A DNA stretch of 64,000 nt from Methyloversatilis sp. XJ19-49 (GTDB lineage Bacteria > Pseudomonadota > Gammaproteobacteria > Burkholderiales > Rhodocyclaceae). The stretch covers positions 1-64,000 of the forward strand of contig NZ_JANINI010000003.1 in NCBI RefSeq assembly GCF_024580145.1, written 5' to 3'. Shown here one piece after another: positions 7,936 through 15,766 of this stretch (position 1 is the first letter of the stretch; each line of letters opens with the position of its first letter). The translations under genes and the position numbers were made by a program. The notes beneath the pieces were generated by a model. The model did not search any database, had not been told where the DNA came from, and saw nothing but the letters and a program-made list of their open reading frames with translations.

Positions 7936-8757
7936 CTACTCCACCTTTTTCAGATATTCCTTCGTGAATATCTTGTCCGGGAGTTCGCGCAACTGCAATG
8001 CACTGTATTCAAGCACAGATTGGTCACCTGCCCTGAGGGCATCCTGCATAGTCAGGCGAGTCGGACGCAATTTTCCGCCCAAGGTCTTGTATTCGTCGTA
8101 CACGCAGGTCTTCAGAAGCTTTCCGGAGAGCGAATAAAACTCGGCCTTGTGTGGTGCGCCATTGCTCGCGCGGACCCAATAAAGCACACGTGCATAGGTC
8201 ACCGAGCGATCCACGGCCGTGAGTTCAAGTGCATGGTGATCGACGCCGTCGATCTTCTCGACACCGATCATTCTGGGCGTGTAGTCACCCGAAAAATTGG
8301 CACGCGCCAAGTCACCGTTGGCCACCTGACCTGTCAGCCGCTGGGCGAGGGACAGGCGAACAGGCTGCGACACGGTCGGAAGGAATGCCCACAGGTCACG
8401 TTCCTTCATCAGCAGTATCTGCCCGCGCTCAGAAGCCGGTTCGATGGTCTGGATGATCGTGTTGCTGCTGCCCTTGGACAGGATCCTGAACTTGCGGAAT
8501 TCTTCGCCGCTCGCGCTGTTTGACGTAATGCTGACTTCGACCTGGAAGGCCTCGCGCGGGAAGCGGATCGAGTCCGCCTTTTCAACTATACTCGCGGCAT
8601 CCTGAGCAAAGGCAGGCTGGGCAACAAGAAATGCCGAACCGAGTGCGACCGAAGCGAGTATGCCTCGCGCAAGCGATCCCAGGCGATTCGGGATTGCTGC
8701 AGAAAGCAGGAAGCGTGTCGGCCGTGCAGCCGGACGGATGCAGGAAAGCAAAGCCAT
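7936..8757 (-). CDS. LolA-like periplasmic (outer membrane lipoprotein-sorting) protein
   Basis: The protein has 273 residues. A long basic N-terminus leads into a hydrophobic signal segment ending LVAQPAFAQD near residue 52. The mature part has the alternating beta pattern of the LolA-like family (PF17131 type), with FRKFRILSKGSSNTIIQ, RDLWAFLPTVSQPVRLSLAQ and PTRLTMQDALRAGDQS. These half-open barrels carry lipids or lipoproteins through the periplasm. The gene diverges from an ABC ATPase, and an outer-membrane barrel follows that ATPase. Two LolC/E-type permeases lie at 16761-19208. The set suggests a dedicated Lol-like transport system linked to the exosortase locus. Confidence 0.8.
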   Translation of the reverse strand: MALLSCIRPAARPTRFLLSAAIPNRLGSLARGILASVALGSAFLVAQPAFAQDAASIVEKADSIRFPREAFQVEVSITSNSASGEEFRKFRILSKGSSNTIIQTIEPASERGQILLMKERDLWAFLPTVSQPVRLSLAQRLTGQVANGDLARANFSGDYTPRMIGVEKIDGVDHHALELTAVDRSVTYARVLYWVRASNGAPHKAEFYSLSGKLLKTCVYDEYKTLGGKLRPTRLTMQDALRAGDQSVLEYSALQLRELPDKIFTKEYLKKVE

Positions 8758-8811
8758 TCGTGATGTCTCCAGTGGCGGGCGTTCCGCCCTCAACTCTAGC
8801 CGGGCGTATTG
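8758..8811. promoter_or_regulatory. divergent promoter region between LolA-like and ABC ATPase genes
   Basis: These 54 bases are the only non-coding DNA between two divergent genes of the proposed Lol-like system, so both promoters must lie here or inside the opposing gene. No -24/-12 or -35/-10 element stands out, and the ATPase start at 8812 has no strong ribosome-binding site. Confidence 0.35.
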
Positions 8812-9561
8812 ATGAATAACGTCGTCCAGATCCGGAACGTGAGCCGCAGTTATATGCTGGGCGGCCAGCTGGTAACCGCGTTGAAGAATATCACGCTCGA
8901 TATTGAGGACGGCGTGTTCATCGCCATCGCCGGCCCGTCCGGCAGCGGCAAGTCGACCCTGCTCAATCTGATCGGCTGCATCGATACGCCGACCAGCGGG
9001 CAGATACTGATCAACGGTCAGGACGTGTCCGGTCAGACGCCCGATCAGTTGGCGGGTCTGCGCGCGCGCACCATCGGTTTCATATTCCAGACCTTCAATC
9101 TGCTGCCGGTTCTCACTGCCTATGAGAACGTCGAGTATCCGCTGCTTCAGTTGCCGGAAGTCGGCAAGGAAGAACGTGACCGCCGTGTCCGCTATTTCCT
9201 GGACGTGGTCGGACTGGGCAAAAAGATGAATAATCGGCCGAATGAATTGTCGGGCGGCCAGCGCCAGCGCGTGGCGATCGCCCGTGCGCTGGCCGTGCAG
9301 CCCACCATCGTGCTGGCAGACGAACCCACCGCGAACCTTGATCGCAAGACGGGTGACGCCATTCTTGAATTGATGCGTGAGATCAACCGTACCTTGAAGA
9401 CAACCTTCATTTTTTCCACACACGACAAGCGCGTCATGTCGATGGCCGACCGTCTGGTCCGCATCGAGGATGGCGAATTGACCGCTCTGGGCGTACAGAA
9501 ATCGCCGGGTGAGTGGTCGTATGTCAAGCCGCCCAAGCCGGCTGCCGACAAGGCGGCGTGA
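8812..9561 (+). CDS. ABC transporter ATP-binding protein (LolD/MacB type)
   Basis: The protein has 249 residues. The Walker A motif GPSGSGKST is near residue 40, the Q-loop is in FIFQTFNLLPVLTAYENV, the signature LSGGQRQRVAIARA is near 145 and the Walker B region IVLADEPTANLD is near 165. The FNLLPVLTAYENVEYPL segment is typical of ATPases that drive FtsX-fold permeases of the MacB/LolCDE class. An in-frame TTG precedes ATG 8812. The stop overlaps the start of the outer-membrane barrel gene (TGATG). The partner permeases are most likely the two encoded at 16761-19208, 7 kb downstream on the same strand, because no permease is adjacent. Confidence 0.9.
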   Translation: MNNVVQIRNVSRSYMLGGQLVTALKNITLDIEDGVFIAIAGPSGSGKSTLLNLIGCIDTPTSGQILINGQDVSGQTPDQLAGLRARTIGFIFQTFNLLPVLTAYENVEYPLLQLPEVGKEERDRRVRYFLDVVGLGKKMNNRPNELSGGQRQRVAIARALAVQPTIVLADEPTANLDRKTGDAILELMREINRTLKTTFIFSTHDKRVMSMADRLVRIEDGELTALGVQKSPGEWSYVKPPKPAADKAA

Positions 9562-10961
9562 TGATGTCTCGAGTCATGCCCCCAATGAAGCGGAACGTGG
9601 TCCTTCCATTGCTGGCGGTCGCGCTGCTTGCTGCATTTCCGCCGGTGCACGCCGCAGACCCCCTGGATGACCTGTTCCTCGACGCGCCGGCTTCAGACAC
9701 GCCGGCGAAGTCGGAAGCAGGCAATGCATTGCCTGATCTGGGCGAAGCGTCAGCGCCCGCGACCTCCGGCTGGAAGGGTTTCACGCAGTTTGAGCTGGCC
9801 CGTACGGTTGCCGGCGAAAGCCACTGGTCGAAGGCACGCTGGCGCAATGAACTGGGGCGTAGCGGCAGCTTCGGACAGGGCATCAAGTGGAAGGCTTTCG
9901 GGCGCGTCGATTACGACTTTGCCTACGGTTGGGAAGATGACTTCTACCGGGCGAATGTACGCGACGACAAGCGCAGCGAGTTCCAGTGGCGCGAAGTGTT
10001 CGTCGACGTGCCGCTCGGCAACATGGAACTTCGACTGGGACGCCAGCACATCGTGTGGGGCGAGATGGTCGGCCTTTTCTTTGCTGACGTCGTATCGGCC
10101 AAGGACACCCGCGAATTCTTCAACCCCGAATTCGACCAGCTGCGCATTCCGCAATGGGCCGCGCGCGCCGAGTATTTCATGGGCAACGTGCACGCCGAAG
10201 TCGTGTGGATACCCTATGTCAGCGTCGACAACATCGGGCGTTTCGGCGGCGACTACTACCCTGTCCAGCCCGAAATTTCCGGGCTGACAGCCGTATACAA
10301 CGATCAGGTGCGTCCGGATCGCAAGTTGAGCAATTCGAACTACGGTTTGCGCGTGAGCACGCTGGTCAAGGGCTGGGACCTGTCGGCCTTCTATTACCGC
10401 AGCCTCGACGTCAATCCGACCTTCGCCCGCCAGATCGTCGGTCCGACCGCGGTGTATACGCCGGAACATGACTGGATACACCAGTACGGCTCGACGCTGA
10501 GCAAGGACTTCGGCCGCGTATTGCTGCGCGCCGAAGGGGTGCTGACACTGGACAGGCGCGTGCCGACGTCGTTGCCCGGCGCGGACGGGCTCGTCAAGCA
10601 GAACATGGTCGACTACGCGGTCGGCCTCGACTTCCCGCTCGAGAACGAAGCACGTTTCAACGTCCAGTACTTCGAGCGGTATCACAACGATCGCCCACCG
10701 GAACTGCTCGCGTCCAAGCGCGAGAACGGCATGTCGCTGCTTTATCACCACAAGTTCGGCGAACGCGTGGAAGGCGAGGTGCTGTGGGTGCAATCATTGG
10801 TGCGCAACGACTACATGTTCCGGCCGAAGGTCATCTGGCGCGTGCAGTCGAATCTGCGTGCCATGTTCGGCGCGGATCTTTTCGGCGGCAACTCGAACGG
10901 CTTCTTCGGTCGGTACGGCGAATCCGATCGCTACTACGGCGAAATGCGCTACTCATTCTGA
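9561..10961 (+). CDS. outer-membrane beta-barrel protein (DUF1302-like)
   Basis: The protein has 466 residues. A signal peptide (MKRNVVLPLLAVALLAAFPPVHAA, hydrophobic core and A-x-A site) is followed by a short acidic linker and a long run of alternating amphipathic strands rich in aromatic residues, ending in an aromatic residue (MRYSF). The stretch LRLGRQHIVWGE near residue 160 is characteristic of DUF1302-like barrels. Such barrels frequently pair with LolA-fold periplasmic proteins and transport systems. The start overlaps the ATPase stop. Alternative ATGs exist at 9564, 9576 and 9585, so the exact N-terminus is uncertain. It probably provides the outer-membrane component of the Lol-like system. 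Confidence 0.75.
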   Translation: MMSRVMPPMKRNVVLPLLAVALLAAFPPVHAADPLDDLFLDAPASDTPAKSEAGNALPDLGEASAPATSGWKGFTQFELARTVAGESHWSKARWRNELGRSGSFGQGIKWKAFGRVDYDFAYGWEDDFYRANVRDDKRSEFQWREVFVDVPLGNMELRLGRQHIVWGEMVGLFFADVVSAKDTREFFNPEFDQLRIPQWAARAEYFMGNVHAEVVWIPYVSVDNIGRFGGDYYPVQPEISGLTAVYNDQVRPDRKLSNSNYGLRVSTLVKGWDLSAFYYRSLDVNPTFARQIVGPTAVYTPEHDWIHQYGSTLSKDFGRVLLRAEGVLTLDRRVPTSLPGADGLVKQNMVDYAVGLDFPLENEARFNVQYFERYHNDRPPELLASKRENGMSLLYHHKFGERVEGEVLWVQSLVRNDYMFRPKVIWRVQSNLRAMFGADLFGGNSNGFFGRYGESDRYYGEMRYSF

Positions 10962-10980
10962 GCCAGGAGCGGGGTCGTCA

Positions 10981-12114
10981 ATGCGAGTACTGATTACGGG
11001 TGGTGCTGGTTTCATTGGCTCGCATACCGCCGATGCGCTTCTAGCATGCGGTCACAGCGTGCGTGCGCTCGACATCCTCGATCCGCAGATACATGGAGAG
11101 GGGCGACAACGACCGGTCTACCTTGCGCCTGAAGTCGAGTTGATGGTCGGAGACGTGTGCGATGCAGCCGATGTCGCACGCGCACTGGAAGGCGTGGATG
11201 CCGTTTTCCACTTCGCTTCGCTGACCGGCGTCGGGCAAAGCATGTATGACATGGCCCACTATGTGCGCGTGAATTGCCTCGGCACGACGACCCTGGTCGA
11301 GGGCATCGTCAAGGGCGGACACAAGCTCAAGCGCTTCCTGCTGTCGTCATCGCGGGCCATCTACGGCGAGGGCGCCTACCGGTGCGCCGAACATGGCGTG
11401 CAGTTTCCGGGCGCCCGCGCCAGGGAGCGTCTGCAGGCGGGCAGGTTCGCCATGCCCTGTCCGGTGTGCGGGGCTGACCTCGAAGTGATACCGACGCCCG
11501 AAAACAAGCTGGCAGAGCCGTTTTCGGTCTACGCGATCACCAAGAAGCAGCAGGAAGATTATGTGCGGTATGCCGCGTCGACCTTCGGTCTCCCGGCCAC
11601 CATCCTGCGTTACTTCAATGTGTTCGGCTCACGCCAGTCCTTGCGTAATCCTTACACCGGCGTGGCGTCGATCTTTTACTCGCGCATCTGCGCCGGCCAG
11701 CCGATCTCGGTCTACGAAGGTGGCCTGCCGGTGCGCGACTTCGTGCATGTATCGGATGTGGTGGCCGCCAACCTGCTGTCGCTCACGCAGGACGTAGCGC
11801 CCGGCGCCGTCTTCAATGTGGGTGCGGGGGTGTCCAGCACCATCGCAGACATCGCGAATGCGCTCGCCCGCGCCGCCGGAAAGCCGGTGTCGATGGAGGA
11901 CAAGGGCGAGTTCCGCGTGGGCGATATCTTCGGCTGCGTTGCAGATCTGAGTACCTCGCGCGCGCAGCTCGGCTACGAGCCGGCCTGCACACTCGACGCC
12001 GGCATGGCCGAATTCGAGGCCTGGGCGCGCACGCAGGCGTCCGAAGACCGTTACCAACAGACAGTTTCCGAGCTGACCCGCTTCGGTCTGTTCGGTCGCG
12101 CCGGAGGCGCATGA
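10981..12114 (+). CDS. NAD-dependent nucleotide-sugar epimerase (dTDP-L-rhamnose 4-epimerase / WbiB-like)
   Basis: The protein has 377 residues and is an extended short-chain dehydrogenase. The dinucleotide loop GGAGFIGS is at residue 7 and the catalytic YAITK lies near 184-188 with upstream SSSRAIYGEG. An insert holds RCAEHG near residue 138 and CPVCGADL at 160-167. This Cys/His insert is known from WbiB-type dTDP-L-rhamnose 4-epimerases, which make the 6-deoxy-L-talose precursor. AGGAG lies upstream at 10964-10968. The stop overlaps the next gene (ATGA), a UGT-like glycosyltransferase that may use the sugar made here. Confidence 0.8.
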   Translation: MRVLITGGAGFIGSHTADALLACGHSVRALDILDPQIHGEGRQRPVYLAPEVELMVGDVCDAADVARALEGVDAVFHFASLTGVGQSMYDMAHYVRVNCLGTTTLVEGIVKGGHKLKRFLLSSSRAIYGEGAYRCAEHGVQFPGARARERLQAGRFAMPCPVCGADLEVIPTPENKLAEPFSVYAITKKQQEDYVRYAASTFGLPATILRYFNVFGSRQSLRNPYTGVASIFYSRICAGQPISVYEGGLPVRDFVHVSDVVAANLLSLTQDVAPGAVFNVGAGVSSTIADIANALARAAGKPVSMEDKGEFRVGDIFGCVADLSTSRAQLGYEPACTLDAGMAEFEAWARTQASEDRYQQTVSELTRFGLFGRAGGA

Positions 12115-13319
12115 TGACTGCGCGCCGCCGCGTGCTGTTCGTGGCGGAAGCGGTGTCGTTGGCGCACGTCGCCCGCCCGGTCGTTCTCGCTCAGGCGCTC
12201 GCGCCCGAATGCGATGTCAGTATTGCGGCGGCCGGGGCTTTCGACCTGTGCCTGCGCGGCACGGGTCTGTCGCGCATCGGCCTTGACAGCATTCCGCCCG
12301 CGCTTTTCCTTGAGCGTCTCGCCGAAGGTGCGCCGTTGTACACCCAGGCCGAACTGGCGCGATACGTCGAACAGGACGTCGAATTGCTCCAGCGGGAGAA
12401 GCCGGATGTCGTGGTGGGAGATTTTCGCCTGTCGCTCAGCGTGTCGGCGCGGTTGGCGGGCATTCCTTACATGGCGCTGTGCAATGCGCACTGGAGCCCG
12501 TGGTCTGTGCATCGGCGCTTTCCCCTGCCCGACATCACGCTCACCCGCCTGCTCGGCCCGGCCTTCGCCACACTCATATTCCGGATGGCGCAGCCGATTG
12601 CGTTCCGCCTGCATGCCCGACCGCTCAATGCACTGCGGCGCAAACACGGCTTGTCGACCTTTCCCGATGTCCGTTACGCCTATACCGACGGCGACTTAAC
12701 GCTGTATGCCGACACGCCCTCTCTGGTGCCGGTCAGCGCAGACTGCCCATCGAATCATCACTTCATCGGCCCCATCGTCTGGTCACCGGATACGCCTTTG
12801 CCCGAGTGGTGGTCGCAGATTCCCGATGGACCGCTGGCTTATGTGACCCTGGGGTCGACCGGACGTGTTGACCTCCTGCCGGCCCTGTTCGAAGTGCTGG
12901 AGCACCAGGGCGTTCGCTGCATGACCGCCACGGCCGGGCGCTCGAACATCGCCGCCAGCAGTGCATCATGCTTCGTGGCGGACTATCTGCCCGGTGCCGC
13001 GGCGGCCGCGCGCGCGGATTTCGTCATCTGCAACGGTGGCAGTGCAACCGTCTATCAGGCGCTGTCGGAAGGTCGGCCGGTGATCGGGCTGTGCTCGAAC
13101 ATGGATCAGTTCCTCACCATGTCGCGGGTGCAGGATGCGGGAGCGGGCATCTGCCTTCGCGCGGGGACCGTAGAGAGGAATGAGTTGAAGGCCGCGGTTG
13201 AGCGCATGGTCGGCGAGCCGGGCTTCAAGGCTGCGGCCACGCATGTTCGTGCCGATTTCTCAGGTTTCGATGCAGGCATGCGATTGCACGACCTGATCAG
13301 GGCACACGGCAAGGTCTGA
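12111..13319 (+). CDS. glycosyltransferase of the UGT/MGT (GT1-like) type
   Basis: The protein has 402 residues and a GT-B fold. The N-terminal half begins RVLFVAEAVSLAHVARPVVL. The C-terminal donor domain has YVTLGSTGRVDLLPALFE and CNGGSATVYQALSEGRPVIG, the nucleotide-sugar pocket of UGT-like enzymes. ATG 12111 overlaps the epimerase stop, implying that the two proteins are made together. It is expected to transfer the epimerised deoxysugar in the cytoplasm to a lipid, small molecule or protein. The gene ends before a bidirectional terminator shared with the convergent PEP-CTERM gene. Confidence 0.8.
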   Translation: MMTARRRVLFVAEAVSLAHVARPVVLAQALAPECDVSIAAAGAFDLCLRGTGLSRIGLDSIPPALFLERLAEGAPLYTQAELARYVEQDVELLQREKPDVVVGDFRLSLSVSARLAGIPYMALCNAHWSPWSVHRRFPLPDITLTRLLGPAFATLIFRMAQPIAFRLHARPLNALRRKHGLSTFPDVRYAYTDGDLTLYADTPSLVPVSADCPSNHHFIGPIVWSPDTPLPEWWSQIPDGPLAYVTLGSTGRVDLLPALFEVLEHQGVRCMTATAGRSNIAASSASCFVADYLPGAAAAARADFVICNGGSATVYQALSEGRPVIGLCSNMDQFLTMSRVQDAGAGICLRAGTVERNELKAAVERMVGEPGFKAAATHVRADFSGFDAGMRLHDLIRAHGKV

Positions 13320-13370
13320 ATCACTTACCTTGAAGAAGGCGGGGTTCGATCCGGCATTCGACTTCAGGAC

Positions 13371-13403
13371 AAAAAAAACGGGAGCTCACGCTCCCGTTTT
13401 TTT
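13371..13403. terminator. bidirectional rho-independent terminator
   Basis: A perfect 7-bp stem (CGGGAGC at 13379-13385, GCTCCCG at 13390-13396) with a 4-base loop is flanked by eight A on the left and seven T on the right. It can end transcription in both directions. It sits between the rightward glycosyltransferase and the leftward PEP-CTERM gene. Confidence 0.9.
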
Positions 13404-13420
13404 CAATCGGATTTAACCGA

Positions 13421-14464
13421 TCAGGCCTTGCGGCGACGTGCCAGGCTGAGTGCGCCCAGAGCGAGGCCAGCCAGAGCCAGCGTGCCGGGTTCCGGAACTT
13501 GCACCGGGCCGTTCGGATCGGTCTGGAACAGGATGTCCGGGCCAGCAGCCACGAAACCCGTACCCGGAACGAATGCCGTACCGCCATTCACTGCGCCGAT
13601 GTTCGGAACGATGGTGCCGCCGATGAAGGTTGCCGACGGATCGACCGACGTGAAGGGCAGGTTCTGATTGATGTTCGAAATCAGGAACTCGATCAGTTCG
13701 CCATTCCAGAACGACTCATCGAACGTTGTCGGAACAACCGACAGCAGATCGATGATCGGCGTGCTGCCGCTGCCGGTCACGCTCGGGTTTGCCGCGAAGG
13801 GCGAAACACCGTTGCCATCGTCGCCATCATCACCCAGCGGGAAGATGCCAGCACCGGTTGCGAAGTTCGAGAACACACCGACCTGCGATGCGGCCGGAGC
13901 GACGACGCCTTCAAACACCTTGAGGCCGTCCGAGAAACCCAGGCCGGAAGCGTAGTTGGAAGCGACTGCACCGCCTGCGTCCAGATCCTGCACGAAGATG
14001 CGGAAGTAGTTCGTCGTCTGGACGGCGGCGAAGTCGAAGAATGCCTGGTTGGTCGGGAAGGTCGATGCTGAGCCGACGATTTCCGTGTACGCCAGTTCAA
14101 ACGTCACTTCGTACTTGCCTGCGGTGCTGCCGGCACCGGTCCAGAGACCCGAGGTGGCTGCGCCGGTTCCGTCCTGGAACAGGTTCAGACGACCTTGCGA
14201 GTAGACCGTGAAGGCGTTGCCGGCGAGCGGGGTGCCGAGGGTGGTCAGATTGGTGCCGAGCACACCATCGTTGATACCGTTGGCGAGGCGGGCAAAGGCT
14301 TCGTTGCCGCCTTGGGCCAGCACCGGCGACGGTGCCCAGTCAAACGACGTGATGCCGCTGACCGTGCCGTTCGGGGTGGTGACACTGATCGGCGCTGCCT
14401 GCGCCGAAACCGAGAATGCAGTAGCGATTGCCGCGGCGATCGCAATCTTCGAGAACTTGATCAT
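13421..14464 (-). CDS. PEP-CTERM sorting domain-containing surface protein
   Basis: The protein has 347 residues. The signal peptide is MIKFSKIAIAAAIATAFSVS with cleavage near QAA-PI. The body is Ser/Thr/Gly/Asn-rich without cysteine, as in exported matrix proteins. The C-terminus carries the full sorting signal: VPEPGTLALAGLALGALSLA followed by RRRKA, meaning a PEP motif, a transmembrane helix and an arginine cluster. Exosortase A at 29613 should cleave at this motif. The RBS GGAG lies seven bases upstream of ATG. A candidate -24/-12 promoter and an inverted repeat precede it. It is the only PEP-CTERM substrate in the window, and its function beyond extracellular location is unknown. Confidence 0.95.
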   Translation of the reverse strand: MIKFSKIAIAAAIATAFSVSAQAAPISVTTPNGTVSGITSFDWAPSPVLAQGGNEAFARLANGINDGVLGTNLTTLGTPLAGNAFTVYSQGRLNLFQDGTGAATSGLWTGAGSTAGKYEVTFELAYTEIVGSASTFPTNQAFFDFAAVQTTNYFRIFVQDLDAGGAVASNYASGLGFSDGLKVFEGVVAPAASQVGVFSNFATGAGIFPLGDDGDDGNGVSPFAANPSVTGSGSTPIIDLLSVVPTTFDESFWNGELIEFLISNINQNLPFTSVDPSATFIGGTIVPNIGAVNGGTAFVPGTGFVAAGPDILFQTDPNGPVQVPEPGTLALAGLALGALSLARRRKA

Positions 14465-14510
14465 TTTTTAACTCCGACTGGTTGGTTACTGAACCCACGG
14501 AACTACTAAA

Positions 14511-14525
14511 GCAATCACCGGGCCA
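14511..14525 (-). promoter_or_regulatory. candidate sigma-54 (-24/-12) promoter of the PEP-CTERM gene
   Basis: On the leftward strand the sequence is TGGCCC-GGTGA-TTGC followed by T. Against the consensus TGGCAC-N5-TTGCW only one position differs, and the GG and GC doublets have exactly the required spacing. Initiation would fall near 14499, giving a leader of about 35 bases. PEP-CTERM genes are known to be sigma-54/PrsR dependent in related floc-forming bacteria, which supports the call. Confidence 0.75.
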
Positions 14526-14630
14526 GTTTTAAAGTCATGAAATAACTCATTGAAAAATTGGATTTATATTTTCAGTTTTCCGGGCTGGAAGTCTGTCCGT
14601 TGAATCACGGGTCCAGATTTGTAAAGAATT

Positions 14631-14651
14631 CCGACATAGGTGTTGTGTCGG
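14631..14651. promoter_or_regulatory. inverted repeat, candidate enhancer-binding-protein site
   Basis: CCGACA (14631-14636) and TGTCGG (14646-14651) form a perfect 6-bp inverted repeat with a 9-base spacer. It lies about 107-127 bp upstream of the -24 element, a normal distance for a sigma-54 activator site, in the gap between the nitroreductase-fold gene and the PEP-CTERM gene. Binding by a PrsR-type activator is inference. Confidence 0.45.
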
Positions 14652-14672
14652 CTCAACCGGGATGCAGGACGG

Positions 14673-15740
14673 TCAGTTCGAGTCGGGCTGAAGGCGCTGC
14701 AGAGATTTGCGCAGGGAGCGTCCGGGCGCGTTGCGTGACCGGCCCACCCGGCAGAGCCAGGCTGCGCGATCGAGATCGGCTTTGCCGAGCATGGATTCAA
14801 GCGTCTCGCTCAGTGTCCGAGCGCTGGTCAGTGCGCTGTCGGACGTCGTGAAGCGCAGCCCGCTGCGCGTGTAGTGGCTGAAAATGAGGGGTGTCATTTC
14901 CGGCTGGTGCTGCAGGCCGAGCTGTTCGCAGGTCAGCCAGAAGCGTTGAACCGCGGCGCCCGCGATCACCCGCTGCTCGATTGTTGCCATGGGCTCCGGC
15001 GCGATCAGGCAGGCGTGCGCCGAGCATGCGATGCCGGGAATCAGGTCGAGCTGGACGCGAGGCGCGAAGGTGCCGGCGAGCCACGCGTTAAAAAACTCGA
15101 CACGCGGCCAGCTGTGCATGACCCACTTCATCATTTTCGCCGTCATCGGATCCACCCCGACCGCCGCTTCGGGGATGCGGTCCTCGCTGAACCGCGCGCC
15201 CCACTCGATCACCCGCTTGTGGACTTCGTACGCTTCGCGGATGGTCAGGCGGATTTTCGCATTGGCGAAATTCAGGCGCGCGATCGACCAGCGTTCCGAT
15301 CTTGATTCGAACCAGCGCACCTTGAGCGGATGTGCGGCGCTTTCTAGGGCGGTGCGCTCGGCACTCGTCAGTGGCGCACCGGGCATGGGGCGCCGCTGCA
15401 CGCTTCGCTTATCTAGATATGCAAGGAGTGGATCTTCCTTCGATGTCGGGTCGGGTTGCAATCGAACGTCGTACAGAAGATGGGTGTCCGGCGTTCCGGC
15501 CCGACGAGTCCACGCGGCGCTCAGGCCGTGCCGGGTGGCGGCGATGCGCAGTGTTTCAAGCAGTGCGCCGTGCGCAAGCTGGCTGGCGTGCCCTTCGAGG
15601 TCATACACGCAGTCGTGTCGCGTGTCGAAGCCATGGATCAGGACATGGTCGTCGGCGAGGATTTCGAAGCGCCAGGGCTGGGTGTTGTCGCCGCTGGGCG
15701 CCCATCGGGCGAGGTCGAGGATCTGTTCGATGACGCGCAT
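14673..15740 (-). CDS. nitroreductase-fold flavoprotein paired with an E1-like protein
   Basis: The protein has 355 residues. The N-terminus RVIEQILDLARWAPSGDNTQ and following PWRFEI is the FMN-binding signature of the nitroreductase fold. The rest is longer than classical nitroreductases (about 200 residues) and resembles the nitroreductase part of ThiF-nitroreductase fusions such as mycobacterial Rv1355c (MoeY-like). The start at 15740 follows a weak GAGG. It lies 26 bp downstream of the ThiF-like gene and both are transcribed leftward, so they form a two-gene cassette immediately upstream of the PEP-CTERM gene. The substrate is unknown. Oxidation of a peptide or small molecule activated by the E1-like partner is one possibility. 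Confidence 0.75.
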   Translation of the reverse strand: MRVIEQILDLARWAPSGDNTQPWRFEILADDHVLIHGFDTRHDCVYDLEGHASQLAHGALLETLRIAATRHGLSAAWTRRAGTPDTHLLYDVRLQPDPTSKEDPLLAYLDKRSVQRRPMPGAPLTSAERTALESAAHPLKVRWFESRSERWSIARLNFANAKIRLTIREAYEVHKRVIEWGARFSEDRIPEAAVGVDPMTAKMMKWVMHSWPRVEFFNAWLAGTFAPRVQLDLIPGIACSAHACLIAPEPMATIEQRVIAGAAVQRFWLTCEQLGLQHQPEMTPLIFSHYTRSGLRFTTSDSALTSARTLSETLESMLGKADLDRAAWLCRVGRSRNAPGRSLRKSLQRLQPDSN

Positions 15741-15766
15741 GGAGGTGCCTCGCGTGGGGTGGGGGG

